Assembly (NCBI GenBank): GCA_017625935.1
Contig: JAGALA010000034.1
Location: forward strand, 82,593-126,107
DNA length: 43,515 bases
DNA from: Clostridia bacterium
Lineage (GTDB): Bacteria; Bacillota; Clostridia; Oscillospirales; CAG-272
Reading direction: 5' to 3'
Shown here piece by piece: positions 24,173 to 33,703 of the stretch; positions within the stretch are counted from its first letter, which is position 1, and the number at the start of each line of letters is the position of its first letter. The notes beneath the pieces were generated by a model, which was given only the letters and a program-made list of their open reading frames with translations, searched no databases and had not been told where the DNA came from. Made by a program: the position numbers and the translations under genes.

Positions 24173-25531
24173 ATGGTAAACATTAACGATATACTTGAAA
24201 CTGTCAATATGATAAAGCAGGAAAATCTTGATATCCGTACGGTAACTATGGGTATTTCGCTTTTCGACTGCATAAGCGACGACCAAAAGCGTCTTGAAGC
24301 TAAAATTTACGATAAAATTACAAAAAGCGCCGAAAAACTTGTTTCAACGGCTGATGAGCTTGAAGCAAAGTACGGCATTCCGATTATAAATAAACGCGTT
24401 TCGGTGACTCCGATTTCCTTAGTTGGCGCTGCCTGCGACAAGGATGGCTTTGTGCGCTTGGCAAACGTGCTTGAAAAAGCGGCAAACGAGGTTGGAATCA
24501 ACTTTATCGGTGGCTATGGCGCGCTTGTTCAAAAGGGAATGACAAAGGGCGCGGCTAATTTAATTGACTCAATTCCCGAGGCGCTTGCAACCACAACAAA
24601 GGTTTGCTCAAGCATAAACGTGGCAAGCACAAAAGCAGGCATCAATATGGATGCGGTCGCGCGTATGGGTCAAATAATGAAGGAAACTGCATACCTCACC
24701 CGTGAAAATGACTCAATAGGCTGTGCTAAGCTCGTTGTTTTCTCGAATATTCCCGAGGATAACCCGTTTATGGCGGGCGCAATCCATGGCATTGGCGAGC
24801 CGGACACGGTAATAAACGTAGGTGTTTCGGGTCCGGGCGTTGTTGCTTCTGCAATTAAGAGGGAGGGCTTCTGTGATTTCTCACACCTCGCTGACGTAAT
24901 AAAAAAGACCGCGTTTAAAATTACGCGTGTCGGTCAGCTTATTGCTTATGAGGCATCGAAAAAATTGAACACTCCGTACGGAATTATCGACCTTTCCTTG
25001 GCACCAACTCCCGCAGTTGGTGACTCCGTGGCGAGAATCCTTGAAAATATGGGTCTTGAAAGATGCGGCACACACGGTACAACCGCCGCACTTGCAATGC
25101 TTAACGATGCGGTTAAGAAGGGTGGCGTTATGGCTTCATCCCACGTTGGCGGCTTAAGCGGTGCTTTCATTCCTGTTTCTGAGGATGCGGGTATGATTGA
25201 GGCGGCAGAAATGGGCGCGCTCAGCATTGAAAAGCTCGAGGCGATGACCGCGGTTTGCTCCGTTGGTCTTGATATGATTGCCGTTCCCGGAGATACAAGC
25301 GCTGCAACGCTTAGCGGAATTATTGCAGACGAAATTGCAATCGGTGTTATAAATAATAAAACAACAGCCGTGCGCTTAATTCCTGTTTACGGTAAGGGCG
25401 TTGGCGAAAGCGTTGAGTTTGGCGGACTTCTCGGTCACGCACCTATTATGAAGCTCAGCGAATATTCAAGCGAGGACTTTATAGCCCGCGGCGGCAGAAT
25501 TCCAGCCCCAATCCATAGCTTAAGAAACTAA
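24173..25531 (+). CDS. UPF0210 (DUF711) family protein
   Basis: The 452-residue protein matches the UPF0210/DUF711 family over its full length, e.g. [43 protein letters not shown] and [13 protein letters not shown] [15 protein letters not shown]. The family resembles a glycyl-radical-enzyme-like barrel in solved structures but lacks the glycyl radical loop, and its reaction is not established. It sits behind the ACT-domain gene, as in many related genomes. Downstream is a methionine-biosynthesis pair after a 56-nt gap. Confidence 0.9.
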   Translation: MVNINDILETVNMIKQENLDIRTVTMGISLFDCISDDQKRLEAKIYDKITKSAEKLVSTADELEAKYGIPIINKRVSVTPISLVGAACDKDGFVRLANVLEKAANEVGINFIGGYGALVQKGMTKGAANLIDSIPEALATTTKVCSSINVASTKAGINMDAVARMGQIMKETAYLTRENDSIGCAKLVVFSNIPEDNPFMAGAIHGIGEPDTVINVGVSGPGVVASAIKREGFCDFSHLADVIKKTAFKITRVGQLIAYEASKKLNTPYGIIDLSLAPTPAVGDSVARILENMGLERCGTHGTTAALAMLNDAVKKGGVMASSHVGGLSGAFIPVSEDAGMIEAAEMGALSIEKLEAMTAVCSVGLDMIAVPGDTSAATLSGIIADEIAIGVINNKTTAVRLIPVYGKGVGESVEFGGLLGHAPIMKLSEYSSEDFIARGGRIPAPIHSLRN

Positions 25532-25587
25532 AAAACACGACCCTGTGTCGATAATTTCTATATTATCGCGCGGAAAAAGGAGAAATT

Positions 25588-26856
25588 ATGAAAAAGCTTG
25601 ATACAATATGCGTGCAAGGCGGCTACAAGCCAAAGAGCGGAGAGCCGCGCGTTGTGCCGATAGTGCAAAGCACAACCTATTACTATGAAAAGGCGGGCGA
25701 AATGGCAGACCTTTTCGACCTCAAGAGCGAGGGTTATTTCTACACACGCTTGGCAAACCCAACGGTTGACGCCTTTGAAAAGAAGCTTGCAGAGCTTGAT
25801 GGCGGCGTGCTTGGTATCGCAACTGCCTCGGGTATGAGTGCAACGCTTCTTGCTATACTAAATATTGCGGGTGCGGGCGATAACATTGTTGCATCACGCG
25901 CAATTTACGGCGGCAGCTACAACCTTTTCTCGGTTACCTTGCCAAAATACGGAATCACAACAAGATTCTTTGACCCCGATGACAGCGAGGAAGACATTGA
26001 TAAGCTCGTTGACGACAAAACAAGAGCAATTTTCACCGAAACAATTGCAAATCCAACGATAGTTGTACTCGATTTTGAGAAAATTGCAAGAATTGCAAAG
26101 CGCCATAAGGTTCTTTTTATGGTGGATAACACCTTGGTGACTCCTGTGCTTTGCCGTCCGCTTGATTTTGGCGCAAACATCGTTATTTATTCATCATCTA
26201 AATATCTCGACGGCCACGCAGTTGCGCTTGGCGGCTGTATCATTGACGGCGGCAATTTTGATTTTACTGCTACTAACCGTTATGAGGAGTTTTTAAGACC
26301 AGATGAAAGCTATCACGGACTTGTTTATGCATCTCTTGGCAAAACCGCATTCGGTGTAAAGTGCAGAGTTCAGATGATGCGCGACCTTGGTGCTATAATG
26401 AGCCCTGAAAACGCATTCCTTACAAATCTTGGTATGGAAACCTTGGCACTCCGTATGGAAAGACATTGCCAAAACGCAAAAAAGGTTGCTGAGTTCTTAT
26501 CTAACCATCCGAAGGTTGAATGGGTGCTTCACCCGTCACTTGAGGACAACAAGTATAATGCGCTCGCAAAGAAATATATGCCAAACGGACAAGGCGGTAT
26601 GATGAGCTTCGGTGTTAAGGGCGGCTGCGAAAAGGCGTCCAAGTTTATGGAAGGGCTTGAAATGATTGCTATTGTAACTCACGTTGCAGATAGCCGCAGC
26701 TGTGTTTTGCACCCTGCATCAACCACACACCGTCAGCTTTCAAGTGCAGACCTTGAGGCGATTGGAATTAAGGACAACTTGGTTCGTTTATCTGTTGGAA
26801 TTGAAAACGCAGACGATATTATAGCTGACCTTAAAAATGCTCTTGACAGAGTATAA
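25588..26856 (+). CDS. metY: O-acetylhomoserine sulfhydrylase (Cys/Met-metabolism PLP enzyme)
   Basis: This 422-residue PLP enzyme has the SSSKYLDGH motif with the cofactor lysine Lys205, the YTRLANPTVDAFEKKLAELDGG signature of the family, and SRSCVLHPASTTHRQLS near the end. It joins O-acetylhomoserine and sulfide to homocysteine. Its length fits sulfhydrylases, though methionine gamma-lyases are close relatives. The next gene makes O-acetylhomoserine, which supports the sulfhydrylase role. AAAAAGGAG precedes the ATG. No SAM riboswitch or S-box fits in the 56-nt gap upstream. Confidence 0.85.
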   Translation: MKKLDTICVQGGYKPKSGEPRVVPIVQSTTYYYEKAGEMADLFDLKSEGYFYTRLANPTVDAFEKKLAELDGGVLGIATASGMSATLLAILNIAGAGDNIVASRAIYGGSYNLFSVTLPKYGITTRFFDPDDSEEDIDKLVDDKTRAIFTETIANPTIVVLDFEKIARIAKRHKVLFMVDNTLVTPVLCRPLDFGANIVIYSSSKYLDGHAVALGGCIIDGGNFDFTATNRYEEFLRPDESYHGLVYASLGKTAFGVKCRVQMMRDLGAIMSPENAFLTNLGMETLALRMERHCQNAKKVAEFLSNHPKVEWVLHPSLEDNKYNALAKKYMPNGQGGMMSFGVKGGCEKASKFMEGLEMIAIVTHVADSRSCVLHPASTTHRQLSSADLEAIGIKDNLVRLSVGIENADDIIADLKNALDRV

Positions 26857-26921
26857 AATATGAAATTATCGACACAGGGGTGGGATTTTTCCCGCCTATG
26901 TGTCTAAAAAAGGAGAAAGAA

Positions 26922-27830
26922 ATGCCCATTATTATTCCAAAGGACATTCCTGCATACACAACGTTACTTAGCGAGAATATTTTCGTTATGAACCACGAAA
27001 GAGCGATGAAGCAGGACATACGTCCTATTGAAATTGCAATTCTCAATCTTATGCCAACAAAAATAGAAACGGAAACTCAGCTAATAAGACTTCTATCTAA
27101 CTCACCTCTTCAAATAAGAGTTACTCTTATCGGTACGGAGAGCTACGTTGGAACTCACACACCGCTCGGTCATCTTCAAAGATTTTACAAGACCTTCTCC
27201 GAGGTTAAGGACCAGCACTTTGACGGCATGATCATAACGGGTGCGCCTGTTGAAATGATGGAGTTTGATGAGGTTAAGTATTGGCGCGAGCTTACCGAAA
27301 TTTTGGATTTTGCCAACACAAACGTGCAAAGCACAATCTTTATTTGCTGGGGTGCGCAGGCGGCACTTCATTACTACTACGGGCTTGACAAGCAGGTCTT
27401 GCCAAAGAAGCTTTTCGGTGTATTCAAGCACAAAAAGTTTGTAAACTTTGATCCGATTTTGAAGGGTACGGACGAGGAATTTTATATGCCTCACTCCCGT
27501 CATACAACCGTTGATATAGAAGCTATTCGCGCAGTTGACGACCTAATCATTCTTGCAGGCTCGGATAAAATCGGCGCGTCCGTCGTGCGTTCACGCGATG
27601 GCAGACGAATTTTCTTAATGGGTCATATGGAATACGATAAGGACACGTTAAAGAACGAATATTACCGCGACCTTGGAAAGGGGCTTGATATAGACCCACC
27701 CGAGAATTATTTCAAGGATGAGGAAAAAACCAAGGTTGTGCCAAACTGGTATTCCGTTGCTAATTTGATTTACTCAAACTGGCTCAACTACTACGTATAT
27801 CAGGTAACGCCGTACGACTGGAAACAGTAA
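26922..27830 (+). CDS. metA: Homoserine O-acetyltransferase of the MetA fold
   Basis: This 302-residue member of the homoserine O-acyltransferase (MetA) family has catalytic Cys142 in FICWGAQA, and the His and Glu of MGHMEYD. Residue 111, in TGAPVEMMEF, is Glu. In this family Glu111 marks acetyl-CoA users, whereas E. coli MetA has Gly and uses succinyl-CoA. The product is therefore probably O-acetylhomoserine, the substrate of the sulfhydrylase encoded just upstream. The frame extends to an ATG at 26880. ATG 26922 is preferred because AAAAAGGAGAAAG precedes it and MPIIIPKDIPAY is the normal family start. The 65-nt gap from metY contains a copy of the ATTATCGACACAGGG motif. Confidence 0.9.
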   Translation: MPIIIPKDIPAYTTLLSENIFVMNHERAMKQDIRPIEIAILNLMPTKIETETQLIRLLSNSPLQIRVTLIGTESYVGTHTPLGHLQRFYKTFSEVKDQHFDGMIITGAPVEMMEFDEVKYWRELTEILDFANTNVQSTIFICWGAQAALHYYYGLDKQVLPKKLFGVFKHKKFVNFDPILKGTDEEFYMPHSRHTTVDIEAIRAVDDLIILAGSDKIGASVVRSRDGRRIFLMGHMEYDKDTLKNEYYRDLGKGLDIDPPENYFKDEEKTKVVPNWYSVANLIYSNWLNYYVYQVTPYDWKQ

Positions 27831-27879
27831 TTATCGACACAGGGTGGAGAAAAATTGCTGAAAACTATATAAAATCTAA

Positions 27880-27914
27880 TAAAAAAGAGCGATGAATTTT
27901 CATCGCTCTTTTTG
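27880..27914. terminator. Bidirectional terminator between metA and the foldase-like gene
   Basis: Stem AAAAAGAGCGATGAA / TTCATCGCTCTTTTT with A- and T-runs on both sides serves the two converging genes. Confidence 0.93.
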
Positions 27915-27960
27915 TTATAAACAGATAATTCAATTTTGCAAGGAAGGCTTGCTTCGCTTC

Positions 27961-29202
27961 TTATTCCTCCCCGCCACCTGCAAAATAGTAGTAGTCAAGC
28001 TCGTTTGCTTTAACAGATGCAAAGGTGTAGTCGGCGATTTTTGAGGAAATCATAACCTCGTAGGGTAGTGAGTCCTGGTGCTTGGTGAGATGCTCAAAGT
28101 ATGTGTAGTTGGCAACACCCGATTCAAAGGCATCTCCAAAGAATATTTCGCTTTCGCGTCTATCGTACGCGCCGCTATCAAGCTCAAGGCGTTGAACGAA
28201 GATAGAGCCGTATTCAAAGTAATCACCCGGCTTAATTTCCACATCTCCTCCCTCAAGCGAGGAATCTCCCTCAAAGTATCTTTTTGCGGTAACGACCTTT
28301 ACCTCGCCTGGCTTGCTTTCATATGCGGCGGATAGCACGTTTGATTTGCTTAATTGCTCAGCGTCCGGGTTTGCGGTTTCGTAAAGACCGCTTGGGTAGA
28401 ATTTATCATCGGAATATTTTTCCCAAAGCTCCATATAAGAAAGATTTTTGTCTTCCTTTAATAAAATATAGTCAAAATCCATATTTTTGTTGACAAGCAG
28501 CTCACGAAGCTCTAAAACAAGGCGCTCTCTTTCTGCCTTTTCGTATTCGTCAAGCAGAACAAATTTTACCTCGCCGCTTGAATCGGTGTGTAGCTTGTAT
28601 AGCGTGTTGACAATTAAGGTTTGATAGCGCAGATATGCGGTTCTATAGTAGGATTCACGGTCATCGTTTGTGATTTTTGAGTCGTTTACGCCCAAAAGAT
28701 GCTCGCGCACCTTGTTTTCCTTATATTGCATTTCGTAAACGGAGCGCATTGCCTCATCATCAAAGCCGTATTGCTTTGCTATCTTATTGAACTCCTTAAC
28801 GCTATAATTGCCGTAGTAGGCAACGACAGCGGTTGCGGTTGCGTTGATATGGCTAAGCTCTTCATCTGTTAATTTGAGCCCAAGCTCGTCGAATAAAGAT
28901 TGAGAATAGAGAAGTGATATTATGCTCTGCTCAAAGCCCTCGCGGTAGCGCGCCTCTAAATATTTACCGAGGGTAACGCCCGGGGAAAGCTCCAAATCAA
29001 GACTTTCATCTGTAAGGGAAGAATCAAAGGTAACAAGCACCTTTTTCTTGAACATTCCCATTAAATAGTTGTATTCCTTTTCTGTTATTTTATAATCACC
29101 AAGCTCGTACATTGTGCGTCCATCCTTGCAGGCTGAGAGCATAGGGATTAACAAAATAACTAAGAAAAACAGACACAGGGTGCGGCAAATTGTTTTTTTC
29201 AA
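27961..29202 (-). CDS. PrsA/SurA-like lipoprotein (foldase-like, unclear isomerase)
   Basis: This 413-residue protein starts with a lipoprotein signal (KKTICRTLCLFFLVILLIP, lipobox LSAC with lipidated Cys25). Residues 30-170 form an N-terminal helical region with the SurA_N/PrsA pattern (YKITEKEYNYLMGMF, LTDEELSHINA, KQYGFDDEAMR). The following ~200 residues could contain a divergent parvulin-type region (KPGEVKVV, near 295-330), but I see no clear catalytic signature. It would sit on the outer face of the membrane and help secreted proteins fold. The start codon is TTG at 29202, supported by AAAGGAG eight bases before it. It is the third gene of the pth-mfd operon. Confidence 0.75.
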   Translation of the reverse strand: MKKTICRTLCLFFLVILLIPMLSACKDGRTMYELGDYKITEKEYNYLMGMFKKKVLVTFDSSLTDESLDLELSPGVTLGKYLEARYREGFEQSIISLLYSQSLFDELGLKLTDEELSHINATATAVVAYYGNYSVKEFNKIAKQYGFDDEAMRSVYEMQYKENKVREHLLGVNDSKITNDDRESYYRTAYLRYQTLIVNTLYKLHTDSSGEVKFVLLDEYEKAERERLVLELRELLVNKNMDFDYILLKEDKNLSYMELWEKYSDDKFYPSGLYETANPDAEQLSKSNVLSAAYESKPGEVKVVTAKRYFEGDSSLEGGDVEIKPGDYFEYGSIFVQRLELDSGAYDRRESEIFFGDAFESGVANYTYFEHLTKHQDSLPYEVMISSKIADYTFASVKANELDYYYFAGGGEE

Positions 29203-29223
29203 TTCTTTTCTCCTTTATATTAT

Positions 29224-32200
29224 TTAATTGGTTTCTTTAGACTTTTCAATATAAAATTCAAGCATTTTAACGGCTTTTTCGTGTATTTCGTCGCCCGGGC
29301 TTAATTTAACCGAAACGTACGGCACGCGCCCAACGCCTGAGACTGAAACGTTGTCGCGGTCAAAGCGCGAAATCTCAACAAGCAACGGCAGGGAAACAGT
29401 TTCGGGATAGAAGCGGATTTCTCCCTTCAGGTGCTCAACCTTTTTCATTTTCGCCTTTGATGCATAGGATTTTATAAGTGCTATTGAAAGGAGCGTTTTT
29501 GTTTCGCTTGGAATTTTGCCAAAGCGGTCGATAAGCTCATTTTCAATATCGATTTTGTCCTCGTGCGATGCTATGTGGGCGATTTTTTTGTAAATTTCAA
29601 CTCTTTGCGAAGCGGACGAAATATATTTTTGCGGAATAAACGCATCGGAAACCGTGCTGATTTTTGTTTCATAGCGTTCTTCCTTATAAATGCCCTTTTC
29701 CTCAAGCACCGCCTCATTCAGCAAGCGAATATATAAATCGTAGCCGACAGCATCAAGGTGCCCGTGCTGCTCACTGCCGAGAAGATTGCCCGCGCCTCGT
29801 ATTTCAAGGTCGCGCATAGCAATTTTAAAGCCTGCGCCAAATTCGCAAAAATCGCGTATGGCATTTAATCGCTTTGCGGCAATTTCGGAAATTTCCTTTC
29901 CGCGACGGTATGTGAAAAACGCGTATGCACGGCGGTGGCTTCTGCCAACGCGACCTCTGATTTGGTGGAGCTGAGAAAGCCCCATTCTGTCTGCGTTTTC
30001 AATAATTAACGTGTTTGCGTTAGGGATGTCAATTCCCGTCTCTATAATGGTTGTGCTGACTAAAATATCAATTTCGCCGAGCACAAGCGACTGCCAAATT
30101 TCCTCAAGCGCCTCTCTGTCCATTTGTCCGTGGCCAACTGCGATTCTTGCCTCGGGGAATGCTGCTTTTAATGCGCTTGCGGTGTGATAAATTTTGCTCG
30201 TGTCGTTTTGTAGGTAAAAGACCTGACCTCCGCGGTGAAGCTCGCGCTTAATAGCATCGTTTAGTAAATTTACGTCGTGCTCAAGCACGTAGGACTGAAC
30301 GCCGACTCTGCCCTCGGGCGCTTCCTCAAGGATGGAAAGGTCGCGGATTCCACCCATTGCCATACTGAGTGTACGTGGAATTGGGGTGGCTGAAAGCGTC
30401 AAAACATCGACACAGGGCCAGGCATTTTTGATTTTTTCCTTCTGTGCAACGCCAAAGCGCTGCTCCTCGTCTATTATCAAAAGCCCAAGGTCCTTAAACT
30501 CAATGTTCTTTGAAAGAAGCTTGTGCGTGCCGATTATTATATCAAGGTCGCCGCGCTTTAGTGAGCGCAAGGTTGCGCTTTGCTCCTTTGCGGTTCTGAA
30601 CCTTGAAATCATACCGATGTTAACGCCTGTGCCCGCAAAGCGCGCGGTGGCGGTTTGGTAGTGCTGCATTGCCAAAATTGTTGTCGGCACTAAGATTGCA
30701 ACCTGCTTGTTGTCGGCAACCGCCTTCATAGCGGCACGGAATGCAACCTCGGTTTTTCCGTAGCCAACGTCGCCGCAAAGGACTCTGTCCATAGGGTACG
30801 GCTTTTGCATATCGTTTAAAATTTCATTTATAGCAAATGCTTGTGATTCCGTTTCTTCAAATTCAAAAGATGCGGCAAATTCGTCCTCAATCAGCGAATC
30901 GCCCGAAAAGGCGTGCCCGGGGAGTCTTTGGCGGCGTGCGTAGAGGTCGATTAGCTCCTTTGCCATATCCTGCGCGGATTTTTTTGCACGCTGTGTCGAT
31001 TTTTTCCACTCGGCACCGCCCATTTTTGAAAGCTTTACGTCGCCGTCGAGCGAGCCTGCACCTATATATTTTGCAACCATATCGAGCTGGTCAACGGGTA
31101 AATACAGCTTATCCGTGCCTGCGTACTGAATTGTGATATAGTCGCGGTATGCGCCCATAACGAGCAGGTTTTGTATGCCTAAGTATCTGCCTATGCCGTA
31201 GCTGACGTGCACGACGTAGTCACCCACATTTAAATCGGCAGAGGAGAGGATTTTTTCACCTGCGTTTTTGGCAAAAATCTTGTTTTTGAACGATTTTTTC
31301 TTTTCCTTGCCCTGCTTTGAGGAGAGGACTACAACGGCGAGGTGCGCCTCGGGAATTTCAAAGCCCTCGGGAAACGAGTCGCTTGCGACGGAAACAACAC
31401 CATCCTTTAAGCTATCAACCGTTTTTTCCTTTGCCAAAAGTGCGCGTGCAGGAATATCAAGCGACAAAAGCGATTTTATAGCGCCCTTTGATTCCTGCTC
31501 GGTTTGGCAAACAAGGATTGTTTTGTAGCCGTTTTGGGTGAAGTATTCAAGGTCGTCGCGAATAACGCTGACGGAGTGGTTTGCAAACGGTGTTCCCTTG
31601 GTGTTAAAGTGGTACAGCCCGCCCTCCTTATCAAAGCGCGACATAATATACGTGTCGATATTTATTGCTTGATGTGATTTTGAAAAATTGTCAATTAGCG
31701 ACACAGGGGCGCCAAAATCTGCATATTTCGAGGGGAGCAGTGAGGCTTCAAGAAGTCCTTTTACAATTTCGTTTTCGTAAGCCCGTGAGTCCTTTATTTT
31801 TGATTTGACTCCGTTTGTGTCACAAATAATAAGTGCGGAATCATCTCCAAAATAGTCAAGGAGTGAATTCTTTTGTGGGTAAATCAGCGAAATATACTTA
31901 TCGAAGAAGGAATGTGAAAATCCCCCCTGTCTTATTGCCAAAAGCTCACTGCTAAGCCGCTTTACCGATTCCTCACTTGTGGCTAAATCGATAAGTGCTT
32001 CAATTTCACTCTCGATTTTCTTTATCTGCTCCTCGCTTGCAACGATTTCCCTTGACGGAGTAATTTTAAACGAGGTGATTTTTTGGTCCATCCTTTGAGT
32101 TTCAATATCAAAGGTAGCCATTCTGTCAATTTCGTCACCGAAAAGCTCAATTCTTATCGGCTTTTGCTCGGTGACTGTTTCCTTGCCTACGGTGTATTCG

Positions 32201-32787
32201 CATTTGGTCGGAAAAACGTCGATAATTCCACCGCGCACCGCGTACTGTCCGCGTCCCTCAACTGCGTCATAGGAGGTGTAGCCCATATCGAAAAGCTTCC
32301 TTGAAAAGTCGGAAACGTCGAGGGACGTGTCTGTATTTACGGAAATTATTGAGCTTTCAAGCACATTTTTCGGAACAGTATATTGCAAAAGTGCATCGGG
32401 CGTTGTGATAACCGCATCTATCTCGTTTAAGAGTATGCCCGAAAGCACGCGTAGCCTCTCATGCTCGACGTCGTGAGAGGCGGTAATATCATAAAAATTA
32501 AAATCGCGCACGGGATAAAATTCGCTTTTTATTCCGCTTTTTTTGAGGAACTCGTTCAGCTTGTTTGCGCGGCGCTCCTCGCCTGTTAAAATGAGCAGCG
32601 GCGCCTTCGTTCTTTTACGAATATCCTCGGTAAGTGAGTGAAGCAGGGAATATGAAGCACCCTCGCTCACTCCGTCAACCAAAAGCGGCAAGCATTCACC
32701 GCTTTGGCGCAGCTCATCAAAGCGTGAAATCAGCTTTGAATACTGTGACGTATGCCGTATGGCACCGTAGATTATGCTTTTTTCCAT
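29224..32787 (-). CDS. mfd: Transcription-repair coupling factor Mfd
   Basis: This 1187-residue protein has the full Mfd layout. A UvrB-like N-terminal module (FPVRDFNFYDITASHDVEHERLRVLSG) is followed by an RNA-polymerase interaction Tudor-like domain (GDYVVHVSYGIGRYLGI). Next is a RecG-like translocase with Walker A GDVGYGKT (Lys678) and DEEQRFGV, then GRVGRSHRRAYAF. A C-terminal TRCF domain completes it. It removes RNA polymerase stalled at lesions and recruits UvrA. The pth gene lies 9 nt upstream, an order also common in Bacillus. Two internal stretches, near 30406 and 31693, carry copies of the dispersed ATTATCGACACAGGG-like motif. Confidence 0.96.
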   Translation of the reverse strand: MEKSIIYGAIRHTSQYSKLISRFDELRQSGECLPLLVDGVSEGASYSLLHSLTEDIRKRTKAPLLILTGEERRANKLNEFLKKSGIKSEFYPVRDFNFYDITASHDVEHERLRVLSGILLNEIDAVITTPDALLQYTVPKNVLESSIISVNTDTSLDVSDFSRKLFDMGYTSYDAVEGRGQYAVRGGIIDVFPTKCEYTVGKETVTEQKPIRIELFGDEIDRMATFDIETQRMDQKITSFKITPSREIVASEEQIKKIESEIEALIDLATSEESVKRLSSELLAIRQGGFSHSFFDKYISLIYPQKNSLLDYFGDDSALIICDTNGVKSKIKDSRAYENEIVKGLLEASLLPSKYADFGAPVSLIDNFSKSHQAINIDTYIMSRFDKEGGLYHFNTKGTPFANHSVSVIRDDLEYFTQNGYKTILVCQTEQESKGAIKSLLSLDIPARALLAKEKTVDSLKDGVVSVASDSFPEGFEIPEAHLAVVVLSSKQGKEKKKSFKNKIFAKNAGEKILSSADLNVGDYVVHVSYGIGRYLGIQNLLVMGAYRDYITIQYAGTDKLYLPVDQLDMVAKYIGAGSLDGDVKLSKMGGAEWKKSTQRAKKSAQDMAKELIDLYARRQRLPGHAFSGDSLIEDEFAASFEFEETESQAFAINEILNDMQKPYPMDRVLCGDVGYGKTEVAFRAAMKAVADNKQVAILVPTTILAMQHYQTATARFAGTGVNIGMISRFRTAKEQSATLRSLKRGDLDIIIGTHKLLSKNIEFKDLGLLIIDEEQRFGVAQKEKIKNAWPCVDVLTLSATPIPRTLSMAMGGIRDLSILEEAPEGRVGVQSYVLEHDVNLLNDAIKRELHRGGQVFYLQNDTSKIYHTASALKAAFPEARIAVGHGQMDREALEEIWQSLVLGEIDILVSTTIIETGIDIPNANTLIIENADRMGLSQLHQIRGRVGRSHRRAYAFFTYRRGKEISEIAAKRLNAIRDFCEFGAGFKIAMRDLEIRGAGNLLGSEQHGHLDAVGYDLYIRLLNEAVLEEKGIYKEERYETKISTVSDAFIPQKYISSASQRVEIYKKIAHIASHEDKIDIENELIDRFGKIPSETKTLLSIALIKSYASKAKMKKVEHLKGEIRFYPETVSLPLLVEISRFDRDNVSVSGVGRVPYVSVKLSPGDEIHEKAVKMLEFYIEKSKETN

Positions 32788-32796
32788 ATAGACCTC

Positions 32797-33429
32797 TTAT
32801 TTTGAGATTCCGTTGAAATCACACATTGCCTTGTCTATCTCGCCCTTTAGAAGAAGCGTAAGTATGCTCGGGATTTCCTCAAGCACGGAGAAAAAGCGAG
32901 GCTCCTCCTCCTTTGGTAAGCGCGCAAGTACCCAATCTGCAATATCGTACTCGGGATGCGGCTTCTGCCCAACGCCAAGCTTGATTCTCGGGAATTTATC
33001 GGACGAGATTCGCTCAATGATGTTCTTTAAGCCGTTGTGACCGCCTGCGCTTCCGCTTTTTCTTATTCTAAGCTTGCCTACGTCAAATGATGCATCGTCT
33101 GAAATTACTATAATGTCCTCGGGTGCAATTTTGTAAAACTCCGCAGCCTCGCGCACGGCATCGCCCGATGCGTTCATAAAGGTTTGCGGCTTCATAAGCA
33201 GCGCGCGCACGCCGCCGATTGTTACCTCGCCGCAAAGGGACTTAAACTTTATTCTGTCGCATTTAACTCCGTATTTTTGCGTAACGTAATCGATTGCCAA
33301 AAAGCCCGCGTTGTGTCTTGTAAACGTATATTTTTCACCTGGATTTCCAAGCCCGACGATAATTTTTGAAATCGGTGCTTGGCTCTCGCTTTTTTCAATT
33401 TTCTTAAAAAGGTCAAAGATGCTTGCCAT
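32797..33429 (-). CDS. pth: Peptidyl-tRNA hydrolase with a short N-terminal extension
   Basis: This 210-residue enzyme releases tRNA from prematurely ended peptides. The family motifs are GLGNPGEKY, TRHNAGF with catalytic His39, KPQTFMNASG, DDASFDVGKLRIR and GGHNGLKNI. The E. coli enzyme has this histidine at residue 20, so there are about 19 extra residues (MASIFDLFKKIEKSES...) that look like a short amphipathic helix plus linker. The start is supported by AAAGGAG. The gene heads a minus-strand operon with mfd and the foldase-like lipoprotein. Confidence 0.94.
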   Translation of the reverse strand: MASIFDLFKKIEKSESQAPISKIIVGLGNPGEKYTFTRHNAGFLAIDYVTQKYGVKCDRIKFKSLCGEVTIGGVRALLMKPQTFMNASGDAVREAAEFYKIAPEDIIVISDDASFDVGKLRIRKSGSAGGHNGLKNIIERISSDKFPRIKLGVGQKPHPEYDIADWVLARLPKEEEPRFFSVLEEIPSILTLLLKGEIDKAMCDFNGISK

Positions 33430-33552
33430 AAGTATCTCCTTTATGAATTATTTATAACGCGCAATAGCCCACATTCGTGGGCGTGTGTTTTTATAAAGTA
33501 TAGCACAAAACTTACGCGCTTGCAAGCAAAAAATATTATTATAACAAAATAC

Positions 33553-33581
33553 TTTACAAAAATAGAAATTTCTGTTATAAT
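33553..33581 (+). promoter_or_regulatory. Sigma-A promoter of the gdpP operon
   Basis: TTTACA (33553-33558) and a perfect TATAAT (33576-33581) are separated by 17 nt. They leave a leader of about 115 nt before the gdpP ATG. The leader contains GGCG-TTTT-CGCC and other short pairings but no riboswitch I recognise. Confidence 0.88.
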
Positions 33582-33703
33582 GTAATGTAAGTTAGTATGC
33601 CTGTGCGTGGGCGTATATGGCTTTACTAACAATAGAACAAATTATGCGGAGCGGCGTTTTCGCCTCTTCGAGCCCATAGAATCTCTTTTTAAGGAGGAAA
33701 TTT

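Noticed and set aside
25532..25587. SAM riboswitch or T-box before the methionine genes
   Set aside because: The gap is only 56 nt and the operon promoter lies upstream of the ACT gene with a 38-nt leader, too short for either.
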